Shown here one piece after another: positions 7,420-15,521 of a stretch of DNA of 22,437 nt; position 1 is the first letter of the stretch, and each line of letters starts with the position of its first letter. This DNA comes from Thermoguttaceae bacterium (GTDB lineage Bacteria > Planctomycetota > Planctomycetia > Pirellulales > Thermoguttaceae). The position numbers were made by a program, and so were the translations under genes. The DNA lies in the NCBI GenBank assembly GCA_017454585.1, contig JAFTCU010000244.1, positions 1 through 22,437 on the forward strand, read 5' to 3'. Under the pieces are notes generated by a model. It was not told the DNA's origin, did no database searches, and saw only the letters and a list, made by a program, of their open reading frames with translations.

Positions 7420-9399
7420 TTATGGACGACGTTTCAGCCAAAACAGTCCTAACGAACCAAGGACGAGCAGCGCCCACGTTCCGGGTTCCGGCACCGATGG
7501 ATCCTCCGGAGTTGGTGCAGCCTGAATTTGCCCCATATAGAATGTCGTGCTGATCCCCTTGACGGCGATTCCTGTATCCTCGGCGGTTCCGTGGTCTTCT
7601 TTGTCTTGGACTTCCACTTTCCATTCGCCGGTCGGGTCTTCACCCCAGAACGCATTGGAAGTGAACGTCCAGACCAAATCATTGTAATCCAAATTCGAAT
7701 TATTGCCTGCCGCATCCGCATAACAAAGGATGCTCTTGGTTTGGGACGGCGAAGTCAGCTCGATTTGGATGTCGCCCATGTAATTGCTTTCCAGGAAAAT
7801 CACAAGCGAGACCTCTTCAAGCGGCTGAACCGAAACACCCCCAAAAGTATCGGGAGAGAATGTCGCGTAAAACGTTTGCGTGTCCGTGGCTCCCATAACG
7901 CTCATATTTCCCTCATTGGTAGCGTAGGAATTCCCGGTCGTGTACCCCATCGTGGTCATGCAGAAGTCGCTTTTGTCTATGGAACGAGTCAAAAGGACAT
8001 CCGCATCGGAAGAGGTAACACTGCCTCCAGAGTCCCTCCAGTTAATACCGCCGCGAAGAAAAATCTCACGTGGAGCATTCAGTTTGGTTACGTTGCAAAC
8101 GATCGAGTCGGAGGAATTGTACGTCCAGCCCCAGTCAGCCGCCATGACCGTCTGGGCCGTCACGTCCATCGTGGTTTCCGCCGCCGTCACCAGGGCGCCA
8201 GCGTCCACCTGACCGAAACCGTACGTCGGGGAGAAAGAAATTCCTGCGGCATTAGTCGTCCAGGCGGTCTCATCACCCGTAGCTCCCAGGTCGATCTTCG
8301 CGCAGGTCTGAACCAGCAGATGTTTCATCAGACGGGGAGTAACTGCCGCGACGTTGGGATTGGACTTGAGAGCTTCCACGCCCAGCGCAACAACGCCTGC
8401 CGCGAGCGGCGACGCTGCCGATGTCCCGCCGAACTGTTCCATATAATTACCGTCTGCGGAACCTCGTAATGTTGTTGTTGCGTAGCCGTCATCTCCGGTT
8501 CGGTCTGAAGTGGGGACCCCTGATCCCGGCGCACAGCAGAAAACGTTGGCTCCGTAGCAGCTGAAACTTGCGTATTTTTGGTAGAGGTTTAAATTGTAAT
8601 GACTGCCAGAGCCTGTAGCCGCAACGACCAGTGTATCTACACAGGCCTGAGACATTTTTTTATTTGAGTCACGCTGGTTAGGCAAAATATTGGATGTGCC
8701 TGAGGCCGTGTCCGTTCCTGCACGAGAGTTTCCGGCCGAGAAAAGAATGATGGCGCCATTCCTGGCAGCGGCGTGGATATTCACGAGGGAGTTCATTCCG
8801 GCATCAAAGGGGTCATCTGGGGCAATGAGGTCTAAACTGGTTTCAGGGATTCCTCCGAAGCCAGCAAATCCCGTGGTACTTCCGTAGCTGTTATTAATGA
8901 CGTTGCACCCCTGGTCTTTTATATAATTGTAAGCTGAAGTAGCGGAATAAGAACTCAAATCGAACCCAATGGTGATAAGATTGGCGTCATAAGCGGCCCC
9001 AGCGACGATCCCGCTGCCAACCACCGTACCAAGGACGCCTCTGACGTTGACGGGGTCTCCGCTATTTGCGGCAATGCATCCGGTGACGGCCGTGCCGTGG
9101 TTTGCCGAACTGGTGCGTGGGTTGGAGCCGTTGGTCGTTACATCATCGCCCCCCTGGAAAAACTTGCATTTACCGTTTTGGATACGTGCGTAATAGGCAG
9201 GATGATCCATCTGGATGGAATCATCAATAACCCCCACCAACACTCCATTGCCGGAGTAGCCTTTATCCCAGGCGCCACCGAAATTGCATGCCTGCTGGTG
9301 AATATAAACTGCGTCCGAGCTGGTAAGCGCAGCGGCAAACACGGCAGTGGAACAAACTATCAACGAAAGGAGGAACGAGTTGATGATATTGCGAAGCAT
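7420..9399 (-). CDS. PEP-CTERM-anchored subtilisin/kexin-like serine protease with P-domain
   Basis: A 659-residue exported endopeptidase of family S8. Residues 1-23 form the signal peptide. The peptidase domain (about 45-400) has a full triad: Asp59 in VGVIDDSIQMDH, His101 in NHGTAVTG and Ser327 in GGTSAASPLAAG. The oxyanion Asn224 lies in FSAGNS. The doubled Asp after VI is the kexin-type form. Residues about 505-635 form a proprotein-convertase P-domain (VSLVIFLESNYMGDIQIELT, then GEWKVEVQD). The C-terminus is a PEP-CTERM signal: VPEP, a hydrophobic helix, then KRRP, which exosortase should process during sorting. No long propeptide is visible between signal peptide and catalytic domain. 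It is a monocistronic gene flanked by promoters facing away from each other. The ribosome binding site is poor. Substrate unknown; family very sure. Confidence 0.94.
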   Translation of the reverse strand: MLRNIINSFLLSLIVCSTAVFAAALTSSDAVYIHQQACNFGGAWDKGYSGNGVLVGVIDDSIQMDHPAYYARIQNGKCKFFQGGDDVTTNGSNPRTSSANHGTAVTGCIAANSGDPVNVRGVLGTVVGSGIVAGAAYDANLITIGFDLSSYSATSAYNYIKDQGCNVINNSYGSTTGFAGFGGIPETSLDLIAPDDPFDAGMNSLVNIHAAARNGAIILFSAGNSRAGTDTASGTSNILPNQRDSNKKMSQACVDTLVVAATGSGSHYNLNLYQKYASFSCYGANVFCCAPGSGVPTSDRTGDDGYATTTLRGSADGNYMEQFGGTSAASPLAAGVVALGVEALKSNPNVAAVTPRLMKHLLVQTCAKIDLGATGDETAWTTNAAGISFSPTYGFGQVDAGALVTAAETTMDVTAQTVMAADWGWTYNSSDSIVCNVTKLNAPREIFLRGGINWRDSGGSVTSSDADVLLTRSIDKSDFCMTTMGYTTGNSYATNEGNMSVMGATDTQTFYATFSPDTFGGVSVQPLEEVSLVIFLESNYMGDIQIELTSPSQTKSILCYADAAGNNSNLDYNDLVWTFTSNAFWGEDPTGEWKVEVQDKEDHGTAEDTGIAVKGISTTFYMGQIQAAPTPEDPSVPEPGTWALLVLGSLGLFWLKRRP

Positions 9400-9439
9400 A
9401 GGGGCATCTCTTGAAAAAAACCTTTAACACATCGTTTAC

Positions 9440-9468
9440 ATTATATACCAAATCAGGCCGGAACCCAA
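9440..9468 (-). promoter_or_regulatory. Possible promoter of the PEP-CTERM protease gene
   Basis: A perfect TATAAT (9445-9440, minus strand) lies about 41 bp upstream of the ATG. The best -35, TTGGGT (9468-9463), is weak at 17-bp spacing. Confidence 0.45.
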
Positions 9469-9636
9469 AAAAATTTTTAAAATTTTTTCTCAAAAAAATA
9501 AAAAAATGGAACCCTGAACCCGAATAATTCAACCAACCTTTAAAATTTCCCAACCTTGAAGGCTCGCGAGGAATAAATAAGACCGGATTCTTCCTAAAGA
9601 CGCAGACTTTTTTTAACTTTCTTCCTACCCCCCACC

Positions 9637-9664
9637 TTGCGTTTTTTTCGGTCTGGTGTAAACT
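9637..9664 (+). promoter_or_regulatory. lysC: Possible lysC promoter
   Basis: TTGCGT (9637-9642) and TAAACT (9659-9664) are separated by 16 bp. Both boxes depart from consensus, so this is tentative. It would give a leader of about 50 nt. Confidence 0.4.
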
Positions 9665-9721
9665 ATAGAGACGTTTTAATATGCAAAAATCCAAACCTCT
9701 TTTCGGCAGAAAGGTGATAAA

Positions 9722-11500
9722 ATGTCTATTATCGTTCAGAAATTCGGCGGTACGAGTGTCGCTGACAGCAATAAAATCCTCGCGGCTGCGCGCAAGGCGA
9801 TCCGCGCTCAGGAAGAAGGCCATCAGGTCGTCATGGTCGTTTCGGCCATGGGCAAAAACACGGATAAACTCATCGCTTTGGCCAAAGAGATCGAAGAGAA
9901 TCCCCCCGCGCGTGAGATGGATATGCTTCTGTCCACCGGCGAGCAGGTTTCGGTTGCTCTGGTCGCTATCGCCATTCAGCATCTTGGATACAAAGCCGTC
10001 AGTATGACTGGCGCCCAAATTGGTATTAAAACGAACAACTCATTCATGAAAGCCCGCATCGAGTCCATTTCCACCGACCGCATCCGCAAAGCGCTGAACG
10101 ACGGGAACATCGTCATCGCTGCCGGTTTCCAGGGGGTTGACGACAATTACAATATTACGACGCTTGGCCGCGGTGGTTCCGATACGACGGCCGTGGCTCT
10201 GGCAGCAGTTCTGAATGCCGAGTCCTGTGAAATTTACACCGATGTGGACGGCGTGTACACGGCCGACCCGCGTGTCGTTCCGAAGGCGCGTCGTGTGAAA
10301 CAGATCAGCTACGACGAAATGCTCGAAATGGCCAGCCTTGGCGCCGGTGTTATGCACAGCCGTTCCATCGAGTTCGCGAAGAACTTCCAGGTTCCGATCC
10401 ACGTTCGGGCTTCTTACAGTGACGAGCCTGGGACGATGATCGTCTCGGAGCCTGAATCGACCGAACGGGCTGTCTGCGGCGCGGCGATTGCCAAAGACGA
10501 AGTACGCTTTTCCATCGTGGGCATTGCGGACCGGCCGGGAATGGCCGAGCAGATTTTCCGCCCGATCGCTGGCCGTCAAATTGCCATGGACATGATCGTA
10601 CAGAACATTGGAATCGATGGCAAGGCGGAGCTTTCCTTTACGATCCCGGCTACGGAGCTTTCCTCAACCCTCAAGGCGATTGCCGAAGTCAAGGAGAATA
10701 TCCCGGACGCTTTCGAATCTTACACCTATGACAATAATCTGTGTAAAGTCTCGATCGTTGGCTTGGGTATGGAACGTCAGGTTGGCGTTGCGGAAAAAAT
10801 GTTCGAAACGCTCGCCGCCCGCGGGATCAATATTCAGATGATCACCACCAGTGAAATCAAAGTCTCGGTTCTTGTTTCGAAGGAACAGGGCGCCGAAGCG
10901 ATACGCGCGGTACACGACGCATTTGAACTGGGAGTACTTCCATCGGATGTAAAGCCTTTTGTCAAGCCGCAGATGATCAGTGACGAGGAAAAGATCCGCC
11001 TGATCAACCGCCTTGAACACATGGAAGACCTTCTCATCGAAAACGTTACACTTGATGAAACGCAGGCGAGTGTTACCTTGTTCGACCTGCCCCAGGAACC
11101 TGGCCTGGCCGCCCGTATTTTCCGCCGTGTGACGGAAGCGGGGATCGTGGTCGATATGATCGTCCAAAGTTCTGGGGACAAATTCACGAATCTGACGTTT
11201 ACTGTGGAACGTTCCTGCGCCGACGCGGCTTTGGAACTGGCGAAAGAAATCGCTGCCAAACTGGGCTGCACCTCGCCGAAAACCTGCCCGCCGGTGGCGA
11301 AGATTTCTCTGAGCGGAACCGGAATGCGCAGCCACACACTCGTCGCGGCCCGAATTCTGGAAACCCTCTCGGAAGCCGGGATCAACATCGAAATGATCAA
11401 TACGAGCGAAATGCGTTTCAACCTTGTAGTGGAGGCTAAAGACGGTCAGCGCGCACTGACGGTCCTGAAGGATGAACTGAAAGACGTCATTGCAGATTAA
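9722..11500 (+). CDS. lysC: Aspartate kinase with four ACT domains
   Basis: Phosphorylates L-aspartate with ATP, the first step towards lysine, threonine, methionine and diaminopimelate. The 592-residue protein has an amino-acid kinase domain (1-245). It shows VQKFGGTSV (Lys7), MLLSTGEQVS (Glu74), the nucleotide-binding TTLGRGGSDTTAVAL (147-160) and YTDVDGVYTADPR. Two pairs of ACT domains follow: about 264-335 with 343-403, and about 450-512 with 527-590. The pairs align with each other (VGLGMERQVGVAEKMFETL against SGTGMRSHTLVAARILETL, both ending in a TTSEI/NTSEM motif), so the regulatory half is an internal duplication. This four-ACT form is known from cyanobacteria and planctomycetes. ACT domains bind lysine or threonine for feedback inhibition. 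The start is fixed by AAGGTG 6-11 nt upstream. The stop directly abuts a palindromic repeat. Confidence 0.97.
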   Translation: MSIIVQKFGGTSVADSNKILAAARKAIRAQEEGHQVVMVVSAMGKNTDKLIALAKEIEENPPAREMDMLLSTGEQVSVALVAIAIQHLGYKAVSMTGAQIGIKTNNSFMKARIESISTDRIRKALNDGNIVIAAGFQGVDDNYNITTLGRGGSDTTAVALAAVLNAESCEIYTDVDGVYTADPRVVPKARRVKQISYDEMLEMASLGAGVMHSRSIEFAKNFQVPIHVRASYSDEPGTMIVSEPESTERAVCGAAIAKDEVRFSIVGIADRPGMAEQIFRPIAGRQIAMDMIVQNIGIDGKAELSFTIPATELSSTLKAIAEVKENIPDAFESYTYDNNLCKVSIVGLGMERQVGVAEKMFETLAARGINIQMITTSEIKVSVLVSKEQGAEAIRAVHDAFELGVLPSDVKPFVKPQMISDEEKIRLINRLEHMEDLLIENVTLDETQASVTLFDLPQEPGLAARIFRRVTEAGIVVDMIVQSSGDKFTNLTFTVERSCADAALELAKEIAAKLGCTSPKTCPPVAKISLSGTGMRSHTLVAARILETLSEAGINIEMINTSEMRFNLVVEAKDGQRALTVLKDELKDVIAD

Positions 11501-11610
11501 AACGAATAATGAATAACGAATAATGAATCAACCTGACGCGTAATTCCGGCCTTCGGCCTTCATTACCGCCTTTCATTATTCGTAATTCGTTATTCATTAT
11601 TCATTAGTTA
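11501..11610. repeat. Palindromic repeat element, copy A
   Basis: An element filling the whole gap between lysC and the antiporter gene. AT-rich arms built of AATGAATAACGAATAATG-like units flank a GC-rich core (11528-11581) with a GGCC-TTC-GGCC hairpin. The terminal arms 11501-11518 and 11588-11605 are inverted repeats (17 of 18 bases). The core matches copy B (21975-22028) in inverse orientation at 52 of 54 positions. Confidence 0.85.
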
Positions 11611-11612
11611 AA

Positions 11613-13103
11613 ATGGTCGAAGACTTACACATTTTCCACACGGTAGCGCTGATCGCCCTTCTGCTTTTCCTCGGGATCTTCGCGAGCAAAATCTCGTCGT
11701 GGATCAAAATCCCTACACTCCTGATGATCATGCTCGTCGGGATGCTTGCCGGAACGGATGGGCTGGGCCAGATTCCCTTCAATGATTTCACCGAAGCCGC
11801 GCATTTGGGGACTATCGCCCTTCTGTTCATTCTTTTCTCCGGTGGGTATGATACGAACTGGAAAGCCATCCGGAAAGTTATTGTTCCCGGCACGGTTTTG
11901 TGTACGGTCGGCGTCGCGTGTACGGCGGTACTGGTGGCCCTTTTCGCCGTCTGGTATCTGAAAATGGACTGGTATTTCGGTTTACTTCTCGGTTCGGTCA
12001 TTTCCTCGACCGACGCGGCAGCCGTTTTTTCGATTTTCCAGTCAGAAAGTACCGCGTTAAAGGGGAATTTGCGCCCGATCCTTGAAATGGAGTCTGGCAG
12101 CAACGACCCGATGGCCGCGTTTTTGACGTTCTTCGTGATTTACCAGATCCTCGGTGAGTCTTCCTGGTGGTCGATTTTCTACGAAATGCCGCTTCAGATC
12201 GGGGTCGGGACGCTCGTTGGTTTCCTGGTCGGCCGCTACACCGCGCACCTGATCAATCACGTCAAACTCGATTTTGACGGTCTGTACTACGTCATAGGGG
12301 TCGCGACGGTCCTGCTTTCCTACAGCTTGACGGAAATTTGCCACGGGAACGGTTTCATGGGCGTTTATGTCTGCGGCGTGACGCTCGGAAATTGCCACTT
12401 CATCCACAAACACGGCCTTGGGCGTTTCCATGACGGCCTGGCGTGGCTAATGCAGCTGGCGCTCTTCCTGACGCTTGGCCTGCTGGTCAATCCCTCCGAT
12501 TTGAGGCAATACTGGCTTTCCGGTACGTTACTGGTCTTTTTCCTGATTTTAATTGCACGACCGGCAAGCGTTTTTATTTCTCTGTGTTTTAGCCGGTTCA
12601 ATTTCCGGGAGAAACTCCTCATTTCGTGTGGTGGGATCCGTGGCGCGGCGCCGATTTTGCTGTCGCTCTACCCGGTTGTGTCGTTTGGGCATAACCCGGA
12701 GCTTCAGAAGCAGGCGATCCAAAACTTTAATCTGGTTTTCTTCGCGGTCATCTGGTCGGTATTGATCCAGGGCAAGGCGCTGATGAAACTGGCGAAGTGG
12801 CTCAAACTTGGTGTTGCAACAAAGACGGTTCCTCGTCCGCCGCTTGAGTTCGAGGAAACCGGTCTCTCGACCAGTCAGATGTATGAATTCGTTATTTCAG
12901 AGGACTCCCCTGCTCTGCATAAGGCGATCAAAGAACTGGAACTTCCGGAGAATGTGCTGGTTTATCTGATTCGGCGTGACGGAGTGTTCATCGTCCCGCG
13001 GGGAAAAACGATCATTCAGCCGGAGGATGCACTTCTGATGCTCATCGAGCCGAGTATCGCCCCAATGGTCGAACCCCTGTTTTTGGCTAAGGCCGTGGAA
13101 TAG
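11613..13103 (+). CDS. nhaP2: K+/H+ antiporter, CPA1 family (NhaP2/CvrA-like)
   Basis: A 496-residue inner-membrane monovalent cation/proton antiporter, probably exporting K+ (or Na+) in exchange for H+. Residues 10-390 form about 12 transmembrane helices. The ion-site region shows GSVISSTDAAAVFSIF (128-142, Asp134) and LEMESGSNDPMAAFLT (158-172, Asp165), followed by GIRGAAPILLSLYP, all matching NhaP2/CvrA. Residues about 410-492 form an RCK_C (TrkA-C) domain (MYEFVISEDSPALHKAIKEL and the later GVFIVPRGKTIIQPEDALLM) which regulates transport by binding a ligand. There is no Shine-Dalgarno; the ATG directly follows repeat A, so translation may be coupled or leader-independent. The gene may be co-transcribed with lysC. 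It ends before a strong terminator. Confidence 0.93.
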   Translation: MVEDLHIFHTVALIALLLFLGIFASKISSWIKIPTLLMIMLVGMLAGTDGLGQIPFNDFTEAAHLGTIALLFILFSGGYDTNWKAIRKVIVPGTVLCTVGVACTAVLVALFAVWYLKMDWYFGLLLGSVISSTDAAAVFSIFQSESTALKGNLRPILEMESGSNDPMAAFLTFFVIYQILGESSWWSIFYEMPLQIGVGTLVGFLVGRYTAHLINHVKLDFDGLYYVIGVATVLLSYSLTEICHGNGFMGVYVCGVTLGNCHFIHKHGLGRFHDGLAWLMQLALFLTLGLLVNPSDLRQYWLSGTLLVFFLILIARPASVFISLCFSRFNFREKLLISCGGIRGAAPILLSLYPVVSFGHNPELQKQAIQNFNLVFFAVIWSVLIQGKALMKLAKWLKLGVATKTVPRPPLEFEETGLSTSQMYEFVISEDSPALHKAIKELELPENVLVYLIRRDGVFIVPRGKTIIQPEDALLMLIEPSIAPMVEPLFLAKAVE

Positions 13104-13119
13104 GCTGTCATTTAAAAAA

Positions 13120-13160
13120 GAAACGTCCTTCTTTTGCGAAGGACGTTTCCGGTTTTCTTT
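13120..13160. terminator. Bidirectional intrinsic terminator
   Basis: A perfect 12-bp stem, GAAACGTCCTTC (13120-13131) with its complement (13138-13149), and a 6-nt loop. On the minus strand it runs straight into T6, serving the 48-residue ORF; on the plus strand a looser T-rich tract follows, serving the antiporter gene. Confidence 0.85.
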
Positions 13161-13166
13161 CCCCAA

Positions 13167-13313
13167 TTATTGAATGCCGGGAGCTGCGGTACCCGCCCGT
13201 GTCAGGGCACGGCGTCGGGTTTCGTTTTGAAGAATCATTGAAAGCAGTCGCCTGCGGAGTTCGTTCTGCTGTTCTTCTGAAGCAGGTTTCGGTTTTTCAA
13301 CTAGTACTTCCAT
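13167..13313 (-). CDS. Small protein of 48 residues, unknown function
   Basis: Not matched to any family. It begins MEVLVEKPKPASEEQQNELR and continues with an amphipathic, Arg-rich stretch (RRRLLSMILQNETRRRALTR) and ends GTAAPGIQ. The N-terminal half is acidic and Gln/Glu-rich; the middle is basic and could form a helix. There is no Cys and no signal peptide, so it is likely cytoplasmic, perhaps binding nucleic acid or a partner protein. Support for reality: a strong ribosome binding site GAGGAG at 8-nt spacing before the ATG (13313), codon use like neighbours, a stop 18 bp before a strong terminator facing the right way, and its own roughly 350-bp upstream region. No clear promoter was found; GATAAT at 13364-13359 is a weak -10. 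Alternatives are an ORF arising by chance or a peptide precursor. Confidence 0.6.
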   Translation of the reverse strand: MEVLVEKPKPASEEQQNELRRRLLSMILQNETRRRALTRAGTAAPGIQ

Positions 13314-13664
13314 GTTTTTTTCTCCTCAATTGACTATTCCCGAATCAATCCATGAGTAATTATCGTCTAAAATCCTAAAAAAATTTCTCTTTTTCTGGAG
13401 GTTCGTAAAAATACCCTGAACGTAAATTTCCAAATTATCCCCAAAACAGAAACTTCCTATTTTTCCTGACCGGTACAGGCGTTAAATAAATCAAAATAAT
13501 CACAAATAAATCCATCAAAATAACCGTCTCAAGTCAGCTTTTTTTGATTTTTTCACGATATATAAAACCAAGACCATAAAAAGGTCGTACTATTTTTATA
13601 TTTACCCAAAATTTTCGTTTTTCGATCGTAAAATAAAAAGTTTAGAGAAAATCGGAAAAGTTGC

Positions 13665-13693
13665 TTGACTAAAACGAAAAAATAGGGTAAAAT
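13665..13693 (+). promoter_or_regulatory. Promoter of the sigma factor gene
   Basis: TTGACT (13665-13670) and TAAAAT (13688-13693) have the ideal 17-bp spacing. Transcription should begin near 13700, leaving a leader of about 108 nt. Confidence 0.75.
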
Positions 13694-13734
13694 ACAGAAT
13701 ATGAAACAGATAGGCTGATTTTAAGCGTTTTGCA

Positions 13735-13774
13735 TTAACTTCGCGTCTTGACGATTGAATGGGTACGAAGTTAA
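13735..13774 (+). promoter_or_regulatory. Leader hairpin upstream of the sigma factor
   Basis: TTAACTTCG (13735-13743) and CGAAGTTAA (13766-13774) form a perfect 9-bp stem with a 22-nt loop inside the transcribed leader. It ends 33 nt before the ATG, which lacks a Shine-Dalgarno. It may be an RNA control element or a DNA operator. Confidence 0.5.
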
Positions 13775-13807
13775 GTAAAGGACAAAAATCAAGTACTCGG
13801 TGCAACG

Positions 13808-15385
13808 ATGGATTTTTCGTATTTCAAGAACGATTTTTATGTTTCGCCAGACTCCGGCTATGACGGAATCGCATTGAGGGATTTTGATGAGGAGTCCCAA
13901 TCGTTGGATTTCCAACAGCAGTTCCCATCCCTTCTTGAGCTTGAAGATTTATGCCGTGAGGCGGAATCGGCGGAACAACAGATTCCTGACGAAGAACTTC
14001 GAAATGAGGATCCGGTTTGTGTTTATCTGATGCAGATGGGCGAATATCCCCGTCTTTCCCTGAAGGAAGAGCAGGTGATCACTCAAAAAATCGAGCGTTA
14101 CCGCCGGGAATACTGTACCCAGATTTTCACGTCACATTACGTTCAGACCGGCTTGATGCGGATCATGAACGATCTTCTGATGCGGAAATGCCGTCTGGAA
14201 CGCACGATTAATGTGAGCATCACCAATTCACATCAAAAAAATCGTGCCATGGAAATCATTCGTTTGAACCTTGCGACCCTGCGTACCCTTTACGAGCAGA
14301 ATCAGGCTGCTTATCCAGTGGCTTTCAGCAAGAGCCAGCCGATGCAACTCCGGAAGAAATTGCTGAAACAGATGCGCCGCAGGGACGTGAAATGCCGTCA
14401 TTTGGCGTATGAAATGCAGGTTCAGCTTCCCATTGTGAGGAACCTTTACGACTCACTCAAACATCTCTTCGAGCGGATGCAGGTACTTTACCTCGAATTA
14501 AAACGTTTCGAGAACGATCCGGATGCGGCCGAAACACGGAATCGAACCCGCAAGGAACTTCATCGTTTAATGCGTCAGGCGCAAATGACGCCGAAGATGC
14601 TCAAGCGGTTCATCGAAAAAACCAATAAAATTCAGGCCCGGTACGAGAATTTCAAGCGGAAACTCTGTTCAGGAAACCTGCGTCTGGTCGTTTCCATCGC
14701 GAAAAATTATCAGAGCCATGGGATTTCATTTCTGGATTTGATTCAGGAAGGAAACACGGGCCTCATGAAAGCGGTCGATAAATTCCAGGCTTATCGCGGC
14801 TACCGGTTTTCTACCTATGCGACGTGGTGGATCCGTCAGGCGGTCACCCGTTCGGCGGCGAATCAGTCCCGGACGATTCGCGTTCCGCTGCACGTTGTGG
14901 GAACGATGCGCAAAGTACGAGAAGCTCACCAGAAACTCATTCAACAGATCGAGCGCGAACCGACCATGGAAGAGATTTCCCGCTCCACGGGTATTCGGCT
15001 CAAAGAGGCTCTTACCGTTCTGCAGATGAACCGGAACCTGATCTCGCTCGACCAGCCGGCAAGCCGGTACGACGACAGTGTGATCGGGGATTTCATCGAG
15101 GATACGCGTGAGGAATCCCCGGTGGACCGCGTGAATTGCGAGGCGATCCGTGAAAATCTCAATGAGCTGCTTTACGATTTGAGTTACCGTGAACGCGAGG
15201 TCATTCGTCTGCGTTACGGCCTGGCCAACGGGCATTTGTACACGCTGGACGAGGTGGGGCGTTTCGTCGCTCTGACCCGGGAACGAGTGCGCCAGATCGA
15301 AATTCGTGCGATCAAAAAGCTCCAGCACCCGACTCGCTTTGAGACGCTGGCCGAAATGATGCCGGAAATCGAGATCGACGAATAA
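13808..15385 (+). CDS. Sigma-70 family RNA polymerase sigma factor, primary-like
   Basis: A 525-residue promoter-recognition subunit of RNA polymerase. Region 1.2 is DPVCVYLMQMGEYPRLS (68-84). Region 2 is NLRLVVSIAKNY, LDLIQEGNTGLMKAVDKF and YRFSTYATWWIRQAVTRS (290-349), which includes the -10 reading helix. Region 3 spans about 360-432, with SLDQPASRYDDSVIGDFIED. Region 4 is YREREVIRLRYGL and TLDEVGRFVALTRERVRQIE (460-498), the -35 helix-turn-helix. Between regions 1.2 and 2 lies an insert of about 180 residues (99-280), rich in Arg and Leu, comparable to the non-conserved region of RpoD but divergent in sequence. Region 1.1 is not evident. Group 1 or group 2 cannot be settled; the gene could be rpoD/sigA. 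Own promoter, folded leader, and terminator at 15425-15451 make it monocistronic. Confidence 0.92.
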   Translation: MDFSYFKNDFYVSPDSGYDGIALRDFDEESQSLDFQQQFPSLLELEDLCREAESAEQQIPDEELRNEDPVCVYLMQMGEYPRLSLKEEQVITQKIERYRREYCTQIFTSHYVQTGLMRIMNDLLMRKCRLERTINVSITNSHQKNRAMEIIRLNLATLRTLYEQNQAAYPVAFSKSQPMQLRKKLLKQMRRRDVKCRHLAYEMQVQLPIVRNLYDSLKHLFERMQVLYLELKRFENDPDAAETRNRTRKELHRLMRQAQMTPKMLKRFIEKTNKIQARYENFKRKLCSGNLRLVVSIAKNYQSHGISFLDLIQEGNTGLMKAVDKFQAYRGYRFSTYATWWIRQAVTRSAANQSRTIRVPLHVVGTMRKVREAHQKLIQQIEREPTMEEISRSTGIRLKEALTVLQMNRNLISLDQPASRYDDSVIGDFIEDTREESPVDRVNCEAIRENLNELLYDLSYREREVIRLRYGLANGHLYTLDEVGRFVALTRERVRQIEIRAIKKLQHPTRFETLAEMMPEIEIDE

Positions 15386-15424
15386 TACAAGGACGATATT
15401 TCATTTTTACATCCTTGACAAATC

Positions 15425-15451
15425 AGCCATCTGTACAGGTGGCTTTTTTTT
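15425..15451 (+). terminator. Intrinsic terminator of the sigma factor gene
   Basis: AGCCATCT pairs with AGGTGGCT (one G-U pair) around a GTAC loop, followed by a run of eight T. It sits 40 bp after the stop and 37 bp before the rplM promoter. Confidence 0.88.
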
Positions 15452-15487
15452 GTGTTTTGCCGTCCTGAAAAAAGCTCCACTACCCCC

Positions 15488-15515
15488 TTGACATTTTCTG
15501 AAAATCGGGTATAAT
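15488..15515 (+). promoter_or_regulatory. Consensus promoter of rplM-rpsI
   Basis: Perfect TTGACA (15488-15493) and perfect TATAAT (15510-15515), spaced by 16 bp. This is the strongest promoter in the window, as expected for ribosomal protein genes. Confidence 0.88.
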
Positions 15516-15521
15516 CCGGTT

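Larger units (their letters stand above)
9400..9721. other. Intergenic region between protease and lysC
   Basis: This 322-bp divergent gap holds the protease promoter (minus strand, near 9440) and a weaker lysC promoter near 9637-9664. Bases 9467-9507 are an extreme A/T tract. I find no open frame with a ribosome binding site and no lysine riboswitch; the lysC leader would be only about 50 nt. Confidence 0.6.
13314..13807. other. AT-rich intergenic region upstream of the sigma factor
   Basis: About 490 bp without a supported gene. It holds the upstream region of the 48-residue ORF, an AT-rich stretch with loosely repeated AAATAAATC/AAAATAA words (13485-13525) and the sigma-factor promoter with its hairpin leader. 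I saw no tRNA or riboswitch. Confidence 0.6.

Noticed and set aside
9665..9721. Lysine riboswitch in front of lysC
   Set aside because: The leader is only about 50 nt, far shorter than the roughly 170-nt L-box, and no conserved junction is visible.
13485..13525. Loosely repeated AAATAAATC/AAAATAA words, considered as a CRISPR or iteron array
   Set aside because: Units are irregular and simply A/T-rich, with no constant spacer length. No CRISPR-like array exists anywhere in the window.
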